From positions 1-64,000 of the forward strand of contig LR882960.1 of assembly GCA_904830895.1 (NCBI GenBank): a DNA stretch of 64,000 nucleotides. The letters are read 5' to 3'. The translations under genes were made by a program, and so were the position numbers. This DNA comes from Planktothrix rubescens CCAP 1459/22. Its GTDB lineage: Bacteria; Cyanobacteriota; Cyanobacteriia; Cyanobacteriales; Microcoleaceae. Shown in pieces: positions 63,956 to 64,000 of the stretch (the first letter of the stretch is position 1; every line of letters starts with the position of its first letter). Under the pieces are notes generated by a model. That model made no database searches and was not told the origin of the DNA. It worked only from the letters and a program-made list of their open reading frames with translations.

Positions 63956-64000
63956 ACGATACGAATGCGTAGGAAACATTGAAGGATGGAATATTAGACA

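Noticed and set aside
1-64000. tRNA and rRNA genes
   Set aside because: No cloverleaf with a conserved T-arm and no rRNA segments were noticed; a tool-based scan could still find a diverged tRNA.

Overview
The window looks like accessory, probably plasmid, DNA of a filamentous cyanobacterium of the Oscillatoria/Planktothrix/Arthrospira type. This is inferred from the many GCGATCGC (HIP1) palindromes, the AT-rich coding style, a CyRepA1-like plasmid replication protein, a CHAT/TPR protein paired with a DUF928 protein, pentapeptide repeats and a cyanobacterial-style type III-B CRISPR locus. I saw no rRNA, tRNA or core housekeeping genes. Two ParA-type partition cassettes and two large primase/helicase replication proteins occur together, so the molecule may be a composite (fused) plasmid.

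Layout. 0-1 kb: a ParA gene with a frameshift in its Walker A motif, then a ribbon-helix-helix partner. 1-8 kb: CyRepA1-like protein, a zinc-ribbon partner, a run of perfect dyads upstream (candidate origin/control region) and small hypotheticals. The segment is bounded by two copies of the 3' end of a tyrosine recombinase gene, one a remnant and one intact. 8-13.7 kb: the recombinase, a second replication protein with 12-mer iteron-like repeats upstream, and small ORFs.

13.9-31.1 kb: a class 1 DISARM defence island in canonical order, drmD-drmMI-drmA-drmB-drmC. It has an extra ApeA-like HEPN ribonuclease gene between drmMI and drmA. drmA is split by an IS630-family element whose removal, with one TA, restores the frame exactly. 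drmMI carries two in-frame expansions made of dispersed repeats. 31.1-36.2 kb: second parA/parB-like pair with an AT-rich palindromic region upstream, a secreted protein, a CrtX-like glycosyltransferase and a possibly chimeric UvrD-like ORF. 36.4-36.9 kb: CRISPR array 1, without cas genes beside it.

37.3-48.8 kb: an insertion-sequence-rich zone with three more IS630-A copies encoding the same transposase, a second IS630-type element (IS-B), a secreted protein, a CHAT/TPR protease-like protein, a DUF928 gene destroyed by nested insertions, and a wHTH/AbiEii-type nucleotidyltransferase pair whose toxin-like gene is cut by IS630-A. 49.2-57.5 kb: a type III-B CRISPR operon (cmr2, cmr3, cmr4, cmr5, a fused cmr6-cmr1, and a CARF-HEPN effector), a terminator, then CRISPR array 2. 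The two arrays have different repeats but similar leaders, both on the right, so both probably run leftward. No cas1, cas2 or cas6 is in the window.

57.5-64 kb: a small zinc-ribbon membrane protein, a heavily frameshifted kinase/WYL pseudogene, a conserved-looking three-gene operon of unknown function behind a near-consensus promoter, a pentapeptide-repeat protein and a field of dispersed repeats.

The main theme is a defence-rich mobile replicon being eroded by a recent burst of one TA-targeting IS, which has disrupted both the DISARM helicase and the nucleotidyltransferase.
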